Part shown: positions 10,111 to 20,088 of the stretch, in pieces
How positions within the stretch are numbered: the first letter of the stretch is position 1
Layout: each line of letters begins with the position of its first letter
Assembly: GCA_015689685.1 (NCBI GenBank)
Contig: WVSL01000020.1
Coordinates: 1-64,000, forward strand
Length of the DNA stretch: 64,000 bases
Source of the DNA: Rhodobacterales bacterium HKCCE2091
GTDB lineage: Bacteria; Pseudomonadota; Alphaproteobacteria; Rhodobacterales; Rhodobacteraceae
Direction of reading: 5' to 3'
The notes under the pieces: generated by a model
Told to the model about the DNA's origin: nothing
What the model saw: the letters and a program-made list of their open reading frames with translations, nothing else
Databases searched by the model: none
Program-made: the position numbers and the translations under genes

Positions 10111-10291
10111 TGTCCGGCCCGTTCCAGTTGCGGATCACGCTGGCGACGAAGGACCCGAGGAACCCCGAGATGAAGCTCAGCGCGATCACCTGCCCGCGCG
10201 CCAGCATGTTCGTCACCCAGTCGATCCCGACCGAGAAGAAGGCGCAGAACGTGCCGGCGATGGCGGCGGAGATGAGCATCTTCCGCAGCAT
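10103..10291 (-). CDS. 62-residue membrane protein of unknown function
   Basis: The product has two hydrophobic segments, LISAAIAGTFCAFFSVGI and VIALSFISGFLGSFVASVI, with a short loop between, so it is probably a two-pass inner-membrane protein. It starts 4 bases after the DUF486 gene and ends 8 bases inside the FkbM gene, so it is translated as part of the chain. No family is recognised. Confidence 0.65.
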   Translation of the reverse strand: MLRKMLISAAIAGTFCAFFSVGIDWVTNMLARGQVIALSFISGFLGSFVASVIRNWNGPDNG

Positions 10292-10295
10292 CAGG

Positions 10296-10649
10296 TCAGC
10301 CCCTGAAGACGAAGGCCGCGCCCGCCGCGATCAGCGCGAAGCCGACCAGCGTGTTGAGGCTCAGGCTCTCCTTCAGCCAGACCGCGGAGAAACCCGCGAA
10401 GATCACCAGCGTCACCACCTCCTGGATGGTCTTGAGCTGCGCCGCCGAATAGACCCCGTGCCCGATCCGGTTGGCCGGCACGGCGAGGCAGTATTCGAAG
10501 AACGCGATCCCCCAGGACGCCAGCACGACGACCCACAGCGCCGCCGACTTGTGGTTCAGGTGCCCGTACCACGCGAAGGTCATGAAGACGTTCGACAGGA
10601 CGAGCATCCCGATCGGCACCACCGCCGCGAAGGATATGCCGGTGTTCAA
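10296..10649 (-). CDS. DMT-type membrane protein (DUF486)
   Basis: 117 residues with four membrane helices and the DUF486 pattern: SNVFMTFAWYGHL near 20-32, WGIAFFEYCLAVPANRIG at 46-63, and LKTIQEVVTLVIFAGFS. These are half-size relatives of the drug/metabolite transporter fold that presumably dimerise. Substrate unknown. It lies 32 bases after sufB, with the next gene 4 bases on. Confidence 0.85.
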   Translation of the reverse strand: MNTGISFAAVVPIGMLVLSNVFMTFAWYGHLNHKSAALWVVVLASWGIAFFEYCLAVPANRIGHGVYSAAQLKTIQEVVTLVIFAGFSAVWLKESLSLNTLVGFALIAAGAAFVFRG

Positions 10650-10681
10650 TCACGTCGACTCCAGAGGCGCGGAACCGCGCC

Positions 10682-12217
<1,536 letters not shown>

Positions 12218-12231
12218 GCGCGCTCCCCTGC

Positions 12232-13392
12232 TCAGGCCGGACCCGCGCGGCGCGCCCGGTGCTTGTCGTGGGCGCGGGCCCAGGCCTCCGCGAAGGCCTC
12301 GATCCCGTCCCTGTCGGTGCCGGGGCCCAGCGACACGCGGATCGCGCTCGCCGCATCGGCCTCGGAATGTCTCATGGCGGTCAGCACCGCCGATGCCCGC
12401 ACCTTTCCAGAGGAACAGGCAGACCCGGCCGAGATCGCGAAGCCGGCAAGGTCCATCTGCATCACCTGGGTCTCTCCCTTCCAGCCCGGCGTCAGCAGGC
12501 AGGAGGTGTTGGGAAGGCGGGGCGATTCCTTCCCGACAAAAATAGTCATCTCGGCCCGGTCTTCCAGCGTTTTTTCTAGAACGTTTCTAAGTTCGGCCAC
12601 GCGGTCCCAGGTTCCGTCGGCCAGGTCGCGCGCCGCGGCCGCCGCGGCGGCGCCGAAACCGGCGATCCCGATCACGTTCTCGGTGCCGGACCGGCGGCCC
12701 ATTTCCTGCCCGCCGCCGCGGATCATCGCGGGGATGTCGAAGCCGCGCCGGACCACCAGCGCGCCGATACCCTTGGGCCCGCCGATCTTGTGCGCGGACA
12801 CCAGCGCCATGTCGGCCCGGCTCCGCTCGAAGCTCCACGGCACCTTACCCACGGCCTGCACCGCGTCGGTCACGAGAACCGGGCGCGGCACCCGGCCGTC
12901 GAGCGCGCCGGCGAAGGCGGCCACGTCCTGCAGCACGCCGGTCTCGCTGTTGGCGGCCTGCACCGCGACGGCCACGGCGGCGTCGGCGGGAAACGTCATG
13001 GAGCGCAGCGCGTCCCGGTCGAGCCGCCCGTCGCGCCCCGGCGTCAGCAGGTGGCGCCCCCCGGCCCAGGCACGGATGCAGTCGTGCTCGATCTCCGAGG
13101 CGACGATAGCCCGCGCCGCGCCCGTCCCGCCCGCACCCTCCGGCCCGGCATAGGGCGCGAGCGCCAGCGCCGCCGCCTCGGTCGCGCCGGAGGTGAAGAT
13201 CACGTCGGCATCGCCCGCGTCGACCAGCACGGCGATCTCCGCCCGCGCCCGTTCCACCAGCGCCTTCGCCGCACGCCCCTCGGCATGAACGCTCGACGGG
13301 TTGCCGACGACGTCCATCGCCGACACCATCGCCGCGCGCGCCTCCGGCCGCAGCGGCGCGGTCGCGTTGTGATCGAGGTAGACCCGTTTCAT
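12232..13392 (-). CDS. cysteine desulfurase, group I (IscS/NifS-like)
   Basis: 386 residues. Starts [15 protein letters not shown], has the PLP lysine in [14 protein letters not shown] and the catalytic Cys loop in [12 protein letters not shown]. The long mobile loop with SACSSG marks group I, unlike SufS at the operon end. It supplies persulfide sulfur for cluster assembly. It is the first gene of the suf run after the 1.27-kb spacer downstream of iscR. Codons for residues around [10 protein letters not shown] and MTIFV (12530-12595) are AT-rich and rare (AGA, CTA, CTT, GTT, ATT, TTT) although the rest of the gene uses G/C third positions; see the palindrome at 12574-12590. Confidence 0.93.
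   Translation of the reverse strand: MKRVYLDHNATAPLRPEARAAMVSAMDVVGNPSSVHAEGRAAKALVERARAEIAVLVDAGDADVIFTSGATEAAALALAPYAGPEGAGGTGAARAIVASEIEHDCIRAWAGGRHLLTPGRDGRLDRDALRSMTFPADAAVAVAVQAANSETGVLQDVAAFAGALDGRVPRPVLVTDAVQAVGKVPWSFERSRADMALVSAHKIGGPKGIGALVVRRGFDIPAMIRGGGQEMGRRSGTENVIGIAGFGAAAAAAARDLADGTWDRVAELRNVLEKTLEDRAEMTIFVGKESPRLPNTSCLLTPGWKGETQVMQMDLAGFAISAGSACSSGKVRASAVLTAMRHSEADAASAIRVSLGPGTDRDGIEAFAEAWARAHDKHRARRAGPA
12574..12590. promoter_or_regulatory. candidate ICE-like (Irr box) palindrome inside a coding region
   Basis: Within the cysteine desulfurase gene the plus strand reads TTCTAGAACGTTTCTAA: arms TAGAA and TTCTA around a 3-base centre (12577-12589), overlapping a perfect 8-base palindrome TTCTAGAA. 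The iron control element bound by Irr in alphaproteobacteria has TTAGAA and TTCTAA half-sites of this kind. The site lies about 360 bases upstream of sufB. Function is inferred only from the pattern and the unusual codons it forces. Confidence 0.35.
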
Positions 13393-13972
13393 GTCCCCGG
13401 CCTCCGAACCGGCGCGCGGCGGGCGACCCTGCCCCGCGCGACACCGCTAAACCTTCCCGGCGGCATCATCCGCCCGCCCTGCATCCGCTCACCCTGCACG
13501 CGCGGACCGGTCCGGCCGCACTACCCGCGCCGCTCACCGCCCGCGCCCGTCTCGCGCCAGCCCCTGTCACGCCGCGGCGGAAGATGCAAACCCGTGCGAC
13601 CCGCGCAGCCCCGCAGCACCCTGTCCCGGCCCCGCCCCGCCGGGGCTTAAGCGGCCTCCGGGCGACAAAGCTTGCGAAACCCTTCGTCAAGTCCGCCCCG
13701 CCTCCCCGCCTTTCGGAGATCCCCAGTGAATTCCTCGAAACTCGTCCCGGCCCCGGACCCGCCACGCATGCTTCGTCCTCGGCCCCGGGACGGCCGACAC
13801 CATGCACCCGTAATCACGACGGCCCCGAAAACGCCCCGGAACAGGTCGAACGCACCTTTCAGCAGGGGACAACATCCGACCGCCGCTCCTGCCCCATCAG
13901 CCGAGCCGTTCCGGCACGATCCGGCCGGAACCTGACAGACACCTCCGCCACCCGCGCCCACCACGCCTTGCC

Positions 13973-14250
13973 GTCTCCGGCCCGCGACGCCCGGCCTTCC
14001 ACCACCACCCACCGACAGGTGCACACCGATCCGGCGTACGGTGACCTCGATCCGGCACCACACCGCACCGCCACCGATCCCATCCCTCCGTGTCTCCGGA
14101 TCCTGCGACGCCCGGCCTTCCACCACCGCACACCGACAGGTGCACACCGATCCGGCGCACCGTGTCCGCGATCCAGTACCACCCCGCACCGCCACCGTTC
14201 CCGTGCCTCCATGTCTCCGGATCCTGCGACGCCCGGCCTACCCTCCCGTC
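13973..14250. repeat. tandem repeat, about 120-bp unit, 2.3 copies
   Basis: Units begin with GTCTCCGG at 13973, 14092 and 14213 (periods 119 and 121). Each contains GCGACGCCCGGCCT, then CACCGACAGGTGCACACCGA, TCCGGCG and a CCGCACCGCCACCG block. Copies 1 and 2 are complete with perhaps 15-20 percent differences; copy 3 stops after about 30 bases. Not a CRISPR: units are adjacent, too few, and have no spacers. It could fold into extended RNA structure on either strand. Confidence 0.85.
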
Positions 14251-14534
14251 CCGTCAACGGACTCCAGCCGCTCCTGGCGCGGGCAGTTCAACACCCCGCC
14301 CCGGCCCCAGGCGAAGCGAGACCGCGCGACCAAGACGCGCCGCCCCGGCTTCTTCATCCCGAAAATATCCGGACGCGACCCCTCCGCACCGCGCCATCTC
14401 CGGTGCGGAAAAACCGCATCCCAGACAGCCTTGGCAGGAAAAGCCTCCCCTCCGGCACGACCCCCGACCCTGCACGAACGCACGGATTAACCATGCTGGC
14501 GCGGCCAGACCTGCGAAGGCGCGAAGACCGCGGG

Positions 14535-14589
14535 TCTACCCGGATTCTACCCCGGTTCTACCTGCATTCTACCCGCGTTCTACCCGCCC
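14535..14589. repeat. 11-bp tandem repeat, five copies
   Basis: TCTACC recurs at 14535, 14546, 14557, 14568 and 14579, exactly 11 bases apart, within a unit of the form TCTACCCGGAT with small variation in the last five bases. The array ends about 70 bases beyond the iscR stop codon. An 11-bp period is close to one DNA helical turn, so a protein reading TCTACC would see all copies on the same face. Function unknown. Confidence 0.85.
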
Positions 14590-14661
14590 GCCCGGACGCC
14601 GCACGAGGCCGCCCGGTTCGAAATCTGAAATGTGGTTAACCGCGTGTCGGCGGGGTCGCCC

Positions 14662-15123
14662 TCAGGCGTCGTCCACGACTTCGAACAGGTTGGGGACCGC
14701 CGGGCACGGGGTCAGTTCGTTCGTCACCACGTCCGAAAGCCGGGTCTGGTGCAGGAACACGTAGACATGGGCGGACAGCCCTTCCCACAGCCGGTTGGTC
14801 ATCGACTGCGCCCGGCTGCCCGACTGCCCGCCGGTGACGCCCGCGCCCTTGTGGAGCGCCGAGACGGTCTCGTCCACGGCGGCGAAGATGTCGACAACCC
14901 GGATCTCGGAGGCCGGGCGGGCGAGCCTGTAGCCCCCGCCGGGGCCGCGCACGCTTTCCACGAGGTCGGCGCGGCGGAGCTTCACGAAGAGCTGTTCGAG
15001 ATAGGGCAGCGAGATGTCCTGGCGGCGCGAGATTTCCGACAGGGTGGTCAGGCCGCCCGCCGACAGGATGGCGAGGTCGGCCATGGCGACCATCGCGTAG
15101 CGCCCCTTGGTGCTGAGTTTCAC
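14662..15123 (-). CDS. iscR: Rrf2-family regulator IscR lacking the classical cluster cysteines
   Basis: 153 residues from a GTG at 15123 with GGAGGGG six bases upstream. The Rrf2 winged helix is clear: MKLSTKGRYAMVAMADLA, SEISRRQDISLPYLEQLF, ESVRGPGGGYRLAR. E. coli IscR binds a [2Fe-2S] cluster through three Cys in the segment after about residue 90; here that segment (LHKGAGVTGGQSGSRAQSM) has none, and the whole protein has one Cys, C140. Rhodobacter IscR is known to have an unusual cluster coordination, so this fits the rhodobacteral type. It presumably represses suf in response to Fe-S status. The divergent gene is an alpha/beta hydrolase. Confidence 0.92.
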   Translation of the reverse strand: MKLSTKGRYAMVAMADLAILSAGGLTTLSEISRRQDISLPYLEQLFVKLRRADLVESVRGPGGGYRLARPASEIRVVDIFAAVDETVSALHKGAGVTGGQSGSRAQSMTNRLWEGLSAHVYVFLHQTRLSDVVTNELTPCPAVPNLFEVVDDA

Positions 15124-15312
15124 GGCGGCCCCTCCGATACCGGCGCGGCGCGCGGTTTTCCGGCGGGCGCGCGCGATTGACCTTTTCCGACGGGGCGCTT
15201 AACTCACGCAGACCCCGGCCGCGCGTCCCCCGTGCGGTCTTCGGGGTTGGTCTAGGTTCGGGCCGCCCCCCCGTCAAGCCGGGCGGCGCGCGGCCGGCGG
15301 AGAGGAGAGAGG

Positions 15313-15966
15313 ATGCCCGAGGTCATTTTTCCCGGCCCCGAGGGCCGGCTCGAGGGCCGGTACCATCCCCAGAAAGCCAAGGACGCGCCGATCGCGATCG
15401 TGCTGCATCCGCACCCGCAGTTCGGCGGGACGATGAACAACCGGGTCGTCTACAACCTGCACTACGCCTTTCACGAGATGGGCTTCACCGTGCTGCGGTT
15501 CAATTTCCGCGGCGTGGGGCGGAGCCAGGGCGAATACGACCAGGGCGTGGGCGAGCTGTCGGACGCGGCCTCGGCGCTCGACTACCTGCAGTCGCTGAAC
15601 CCGAACTCGAAGCATTGCTGGGTCGCGGGGTTCTCGTTCGGCGCCTGGATCGGGATGCAGCTGCTGATGCGGCGGCCCGAGATCACCGGCTTCATCTCGG
15701 TGAGCCCGCCGGCGAACATGTACGATTTCTCCTTCCTCGCGCCCTGCCCGTCCTCGGGCCTGATCATCAACGGCGCCGCCGACCGCGTCGCCAAACCCCA
15801 GGACACGCGGATACTGGTGGACAAGCTGCAGGAGCAGAAGGGCATCACCATCACCCACGTGGAGATGGAGGGCGCCGGGCACTTCTTCGAGGACCCGGCG
15901 ATGGACCCGATGATCGAGACGGTGCAGGACTACGTCCGCCGCCGGCTCACCGAAACCACGCGCTGA
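15313..15966 (+). CDS. alpha/beta hydrolase (dienelactone hydrolase-like)
   Basis: 217 residues with ribosome binding site GGAGAGAGG directly upstream. It shows LHPHPQFGGTMNNRVV near 32-47 (oxyanion region), FNFRGVGRSQG at 63-73, the nucleophile elbow GFSFGAW (Ser near 109) and a C-terminal GAGHFF with the catalytic His. Small cytoplasmic esterase or hydrolase; substrate unknown. It diverges from iscR across a 190-base gap and is followed 10 bases later by a small acidic protein gene. Confidence 0.85.
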   Translation: MPEVIFPGPEGRLEGRYHPQKAKDAPIAIVLHPHPQFGGTMNNRVVYNLHYAFHEMGFTVLRFNFRGVGRSQGEYDQGVGELSDAASALDYLQSLNPNSKHCWVAGFSFGAWIGMQLLMRRPEITGFISVSPPANMYDFSFLAPCPSSGLIINGAADRVAKPQDTRILVDKLQEQKGITITHVEMEGAGHFFEDPAMDPMIETVQDYVRRRLTETTR

Positions 15967-15976
15967 GACCCGCCCC

Positions 15977-16255
15977 ATGTCGACCATCATCGAGACCATC
16001 GCGGACCAGCTCGCGAAGGACGTGATCGAGGCGCAGGACACGCTCGACGACGACACGCTCGTCGACCAGATCGCCCAGGTGATCGGGGCGTCTTCGCCGT
16101 CGACGGAGGAGGCGTTCCGGACGTCGGCACGGGTGCGTCTCGCCGAGCGCCGGGCGCGGAAGTTCCTCGAGGACAAGCTCGCGCACCGGGATGTCGCGGC
16201 ACCGATCGATCCGTCGAAGGACGCGCCGGGAACGGATATCGGCGGCGACCACTAG
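15977..16255 (+). CDS. 92-residue acidic hypothetical protein
   Basis: The product MSTIIETIADQLAKDVIEAQ... is mostly helical by composition, acidic in the first half (ending IGASS) and basic in the middle (ARVRLAERRARKFLED), with an acidic tail. No membrane segment or known domain is visible. It starts 10 bases after the hydrolase stop and is probably co-transcribed with it. Function unknown. Confidence 0.65.
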   Translation: MSTIIETIADQLAKDVIEAQDTLDDDTLVDQIAQVIGASSPSTEEAFRTSARVRLAERRARKFLEDKLAHRDVAAPIDPSKDAPGTDIGGDH

Positions 16256-16348
16256 GCAAGTTCGACGCAAGGCTGCCAGGTCGGGTCGCTCAACGCGTTA
16301 GTGCGACCCGAGGAAGCCCGATTCCTGGCGGTCCCACCCCGTCCGAGG

Positions 16349-17923
16349 TCAGAACCCCGAGGCAGAGCCGGGCGCAGACACGGTGGACGATCCTCCACTG
16401 AACCGGAAGCGGGCCATCGAGTTGCGCAGGCCGTCCGCGGCCTCGGCGACCCGGAGGCCCATCGCGGACATCTCTTCGGTCTGGGCGGCGTAGCTCTGGA
16501 GGCCCTCGTCGATCGAGCTGACGATGCGGGTCATCTCCTCGAGCGCGCGGGACTGCGACCCGGTCTGCTCCGACAGGCCGGAGATCAGGTCGCTGGCCTG
16601 CTTCACGTCGCCCACGATCTCGCCCAGGACCCGGCCGGCCTCGCCCACCGAGGTCACGCCGCCGGCGACGAGCCCGGCGGAACCGGTGATGAGTTCCTTC
16701 ACCTCCCGCGCGGCGTCGGAGGTGCGGTGGGACAGCGCGCGGACCTCCGAGGCAACGACCGCGAAGCCGCGCCCGTGTTCGCCCGCCCGCGCGGCTTCCA
16801 CGCCCGCGTTGAGGGCGAGAAGGTTGGTCTGGAACGAGATGTCCTCGATCACCGAGATGATCTTGCCGATCTCGTCCGAGGACGCCTTGATCCCGTCCAT
16901 CGCCTCGACCGCGCGCGCGACGACCGCACCGCCCTGCCCGGCCTTCTCGGCGGCGCTGGCGAAGCTGCGGTCGACCTCGGCCACGTCGGCGGCGGTGCGG
17001 CCGACGGAGCCGGTCAGTTCGCGGAGCGAGGTCGCGGTTTCATTGATCTCGGCGGCCTGGCGTTCGACATGCTCTGCCATGTTGCCGGTCGATCCGGCGA
17101 CCGACCGCGCCTCCCGACCGAAGCTTTCGGCGGCGTCGAGGTTGTCGGCGAGGATGCCTTCTAGCATCGCCAGCGCATCGTTGAAATCGCGGCGGAGGCG
17201 GTCGTAGGAGCCCGGCAGCGCCTCGCCGATCCGGGCCGATAGGTCGCCGTCGGCCAGTTGCCGCAGCCGTTCGCCGAGCACGGATACCGCGGCCTCGGCG
17301 GCGGCGCGCTGCCCCTCGGCCTCCTGCTGCGCGTCCGCGGCGGCCTCGGCGGTGGAGCGAAGGCTTTCGCGGGCTTCGGCACGCGCCGCTTCGTCCCGGG
17401 CGCGGAGGACCAGCATCCGCAGCAGCACCCCGGTCTCGATTACCACGATCACGCCGTGGATCGCGGTGCGTTCGATGTTCAGGATCAGGTCGACCGAGGG
17501 ATAGACGAGCGAGGGCATCAGCACGCTGAGCGTGAGGTGGTGCACCGCGACAACACCCGCCGAGACTACCAGCGCGCGGGCCGAGCCGAAGGCCGCGATG
17601 ATCGCGAGGATCGCGAAGAACAGCATGTGGCTGTCGATCTGCCAGGCATGGCCGGAAAGCGACGCCGTCAGCACCATCGCCTGTCCGCAGAGCGCCAGCG
17701 CGAGGAGGAGCGACTCGGTCGCGCCCGCGCCGCCCTTGCGGCGGCCGACCAGCGCCGCGAGCGCAAGCACCGCCGACAGCCCGACGAACGGCAGCACCGG
17801 GTTGCCCGCGATCATCGCGGCGCCCGCGTTCACGAACACAAGGGCGCCGGACAGCGCGCGGGCGAGCGACATCGCGTCCCGCGACGGGTCGGACACGTCG
17901 AGTTTGGGCAGGTCGGACTTCAT
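16349..17923 (-). CDS. methyl-accepting chemotaxis protein with membrane-embedded N-terminus
   Basis: 524 residues. About five or six membrane helices fill residues 20-165, with no large periplasmic domain, so sensing is probably within the membrane or by cellular energy state. A HAMP-like region follows ([19 protein letters not shown] near 220), then the coiled-coil signalling domain with the conserved hairpin tip [20 protein letters not shown] and [15 protein letters not shown]. It would signal to CheW/CheA at the pole. Its ATG overlaps the stop of a small exported protein (ATGA). No other chemotaxis gene is nearby. Confidence 0.92.
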   Translation of the reverse strand: MKSDLPKLDVSDPSRDAMSLARALSGALVFVNAGAAMIAGNPVLPFVGLSAVLALAALVGRRKGGAGATESLLLALALCGQAMVLTASLSGHAWQIDSHMLFFAILAIIAAFGSARALVVSAGVVAVHHLTLSVLMPSLVYPSVDLILNIERTAIHGVIVVIETGVLLRMLVLRARDEAARAEARESLRSTAEAAADAQQEAEGQRAAAEAAVSVLGERLRQLADGDLSARIGEALPGSYDRLRRDFNDALAMLEGILADNLDAAESFGREARSVAGSTGNMAEHVERQAAEINETATSLRELTGSVGRTAADVAEVDRSFASAAEKAGQGGAVVARAVEAMDGIKASSDEIGKIISVIEDISFQTNLLALNAGVEAARAGEHGRGFAVVASEVRALSHRTSDAAREVKELITGSAGLVAGGVTSVGEAGRVLGEIVGDVKQASDLISGLSEQTGSQSRALEEMTRIVSSIDEGLQSYAAQTEEMSAMGLRVAEAADGLRNSMARFRFSGGSSTVSAPGSASGF

Positions 17924-18252
17924 GACGGTACATCCTCGGACAGGGAACGCGGGCCGCAGAGCGCGGCGAGGGCAGCGGCATCGAGCACGGCCCAGGCCCC
18001 TGCGGCGCGGGCGAGGGCCGGGTCGTCGAGCATCGCGACCGCGGCGAACGGGGCACGCGCCGGGCCGATTTCCCGGCCGCCGGAACGGTCGATCACCGCC
18101 GCCGGACCGCCGGACCAGGGCGGCGCGACCACCAGCACGGGCGCGCCCGCGCGCGGCGCGGCGGATGCCGTCAGGCCGAACACCGGCGCCGCCACCAGGA
18201 CGGCGGCGACGAGGGCGAAACGGAACGCGGTGACGGCACGGTGACTCGACAT
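17920..18252 (-). CDS. small exported protein coupled to the chemoreceptor gene
   Basis: 110 residues from the ATG at 18252. An N-terminal signal peptide or anchor ([20 protein letters not shown], cleavage plausible after ASA) is followed by a short Ala-rich domain with [20 protein letters not shown] and [17 protein letters not shown]. No family recognised. Its stop overlaps the chemoreceptor start by 4 bases, so it may be a periplasmic partner of that receptor; this is inference from position only. Confidence 0.6.
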   Translation of the reverse strand: MSSHRAVTAFRFALVAAVLVAAPVFGLTASAAPRAGAPVLVVAPPWSGGPAAVIDRSGGREIGPARAPFAAVAMLDDPALARAAGAWAVLDAAALAALCGPRSLSEDVPS

Positions 18253-18321
18253 GGCGCCACGCTCTATCGCGCCCCGCATTTCCAGCCCGTTAACGCGCCC
18301 GGCCCGCGACAGACCGCCGCC

Positions 18322-18339
18322 GGTATACAATGGCATACC
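18322..18339. promoter_or_regulatory. candidate operator upstream of icd
   Basis: GGTATACAATGGCATACC is an 18-base imperfect palindrome (14 of 18 positions symmetric; outer arms GGTAT and ATACC exact). It is centred about 82 bases before the icd start. The shape is like GntR-type operators, but the binding protein is not identified. Confidence 0.35.
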
Positions 18340-18412
18340 TACTTCCACGGCGGGGCGGTTTCCCGTATAGCCGGGACAACGCACACCAGAACCCCTGCGG
18401 AGAGGACAACGG

Positions 18413-19627
18413 ATGTCGAAAATCAAGGTGGAAAACCCGATCGTCGAGATGGACGGCGACGAGATGACCCGGATCATCTGGGATTTCATCAAGCAGAAGC
18501 TGATCCTGCCCTACCTCGACATCGACCTGCTCTACTACGATCTCGGGATCGAGGAACGCGACCGCACCAACGACCAGATCACCATCGACTCGGCCGAGAA
18601 GACGCTGGAAGTGGGCGTCGCGGTGAAATGCGCCACGATCACCCCCGACGAGGGCCGGGTCGAGGAATTCGGCCTGAAGCAGATGTGGCGCAGTCCGAAC
18701 GGCACCATCCGCAACATCCTCGGCGGCGTGGTGTTCCGCAAGCCGATCATCTGCCGCAACGTGCCGCGTCTCGTGCCCGGCTGGACCAAGCCGATCGTCA
18801 TCGGCCGCCACGCCTTCGGCGACCAGTACCGCGCCACCGACATGAAGTTCCCGGGCAAGGGCAAGCTGTCGATCAAGTTCGTGGGCGAGGACGGCACCGT
18901 GGACGAGCGCGAGGTCTTCGAGGCCCCGGCATCGGGTGTGTTCATGGGCATGTACAACCTCGACCAGTCGATCATCGACTTCGCCCGCGCGTCGATGAAC
19001 TACGCGCTCGACATGAAGTGGCCGCTGTACCTCTCGACCAAGAATACCATTCTGAAACAGTATGATGGCCAGTTCATGATCCTGTTCCAGAAGGTCTTCG
19101 ACGAGGAGTTCAAGGACAAGTTCGCCGAGGCCGGGATCACCTACGAACACCGCCTGATCGACGACATGGTCGCGGCCGCGCTGAAGTGGTCCGGCGGCTT
19201 CGTCTGGGCGTGCAAGAACTACGACGGCGACGTGCAGTCCGACACCGTGGCACAGGGCTTCGGCTCGCTCGGCCTGATGACCTCCGTGCTGATGACCCCG
19301 GACGGCAAGACCGTGGAGGCGGAGGCCGCGCACGGCACCGTCACCCGCCACTACCGCCAGCACCAGAAGGGCGAGCAGACCTCGACGAACTCGATTGCGT
19401 CGATCTTCGCCTGGACCGGCGGCCTGAAGCACCGCGCCAAGCTCGACGACAACGCGCCGCTGATGAACTTCGCGGAGACGCTGGAGCGGGTGATCGTGGA
19501 GACCGTGGAATCCGGCTACATGACCAAGGACCTCGCGCTGCTCGTGGGGCCGGACCAGAAGTGGCTGACCACGATGGGCTTCCTCGAGAAGATCGACGAG
19601 AACCTGAACAAGGCGCTGGCGGGCTGA
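18413..19627 (+). CDS. icd: NADP-dependent isocitrate dehydrogenase
   Basis: 404 residues of the eukaryote-like homodimeric type: [20 protein letters not shown] at the start, [19 protein letters not shown] (substrate loop), [21 protein letters not shown] and the NADP site [13 protein letters not shown]. It oxidises isocitrate to 2-oxoglutarate in the TCA cycle, giving NADPH. The start has GGAGAGGAC upstream. A GC-rich hairpin with a GCGA tetraloop follows 24 bases after the stop and may end the transcript. It is divergent from the small exported protein/chemoreceptor pair. Confidence 0.97.
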   Translation: MSKIKVENPIVEMDGDEMTRIIWDFIKQKLILPYLDIDLLYYDLGIEERDRTNDQITIDSAEKTLEVGVAVKCATITPDEGRVEEFGLKQMWRSPNGTIRNILGGVVFRKPIICRNVPRLVPGWTKPIVIGRHAFGDQYRATDMKFPGKGKLSIKFVGEDGTVDEREVFEAPASGVFMGMYNLDQSIIDFARASMNYALDMKWPLYLSTKNTILKQYDGQFMILFQKVFDEEFKDKFAEAGITYEHRLIDDMVAAALKWSGGFVWACKNYDGDVQSDTVAQGFGSLGLMTSVLMTPDGKTVEAEAAHGTVTRHYRQHQKGEQTSTNSIASIFAWTGGLKHRAKLDDNAPLMNFAETLERVIVETVESGYMTKDLALLVGPDQKWLTTMGFLEKIDENLNKALAG

Positions 19628-19914
19628 GCCGCGCCGATGACGATAACGGGGCCCCGGAGCGATCCGGGGCGCCGTCGCGCAAGGGGCGGCTGGCATGGCG
19701 GCTGGCGGCGATCCCGCCCGCGCTCCTCGCCCTGCCCTTCGGCTACGCCTGGATCAGCCTCCGCCCGGAAATCGCGCGCTGCTCCGACCCCGACACGCGG
19801 CTCGACTGGGCCGATTGCGGCGACGCCGAAGCGCTGGCCCTGATCGCGGGCGGTATGGCGGCTGTCTGCGTGCTGCTGACGCTGCTGTTCTTCTGGCTTG
19901 GCCGGGCGCGGTAG
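19624..19914 (+). CDS. two-pass membrane protein with unresolved start
   Basis: The frame ending at TAG 19912-19914 encodes two clear membrane helices, [20 protein letters not shown] and [20 protein letters not shown], with a short Cys-containing loop ([17 protein letters not shown]) and a final LGRAR. Yet there is no ATG, GTG or TTG in frame between the icd stop and the first helix. Candidates are a CTG at 19624 overlapping the icd stop (CTGA), a CTG at 19690 after AAGGGG, or a GTG at 19561 inside icd. The coordinates use the first. Composition says it is coding; a frameshift or decay is the alternative. Confidence 0.45.
   Translation: MSRADDDNGAPERSGAPSRKGRLAWRLAAIPPALLALPFGYAWISLRPEIARCSDPDTRLDWADCGDAEALALIAGGMAAVCVLLTLLFFWLGRAR
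19651..19670 (+). terminator. hairpin downstream of icd
   Basis: GCCCCGGA-GCGA-TCCGGGGC is a perfect 8-bp stem with a GNRA-type GCGA loop, starting 24 bases after the icd stop. No T-run follows. It may act as a terminator or 3' stabiliser for icd; it also lies within the possible frame of the small membrane protein. Confidence 0.5.
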
Positions 19915-20088
19915 GACGAGCGGAGCCGGGAAACCGGGAGTGAGCTCGCCACGGAAACGAAGGCCAACGCGATCCGGCGCCACCGGGGACTGGCGTGCCG
20001 TTTTCACCGACCTCGCGGGATCGACCGCCGCTGCCGGTCGTCAGGATCGCCGAACCGCAGCTTGTCGATACGCGCCCCGTCTCTCCGC

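Larger units (their letters stand above)
13393..14661. other. 1.27-kb non-coding spacer between iscR and the suf genes
   Basis: No convincing gene on either strand: frames are open in several phases only because the DNA is GC-rich, products are Arg/Pro/Gly-rich, and none has family motifs or a good ribosome binding site. The plus strand is strongly C-rich. It holds a 120-bp tandem repeat (13973-14250) and an 11-bp tandem repeat (14535-14589). The suf genes run on the minus strand, so this spacer would be transcribed as a long leader if iscR and suf share a promoter; otherwise it may contain a separate suf promoter. Confidence 0.6.

Noticed and set aside
13973-14250. Possible CRISPR array
   Set aside because: Only 2.3 adjacent 120-bp units, no unique spacers and no cas genes.
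13584-14640. Several overlapping open frames on both strands in the iscR-suf spacer
   Set aside because: Frames follow the tandem repeats, give Pro/Arg/Thr-rich peptides, and lack ribosome binding sites or known domains.
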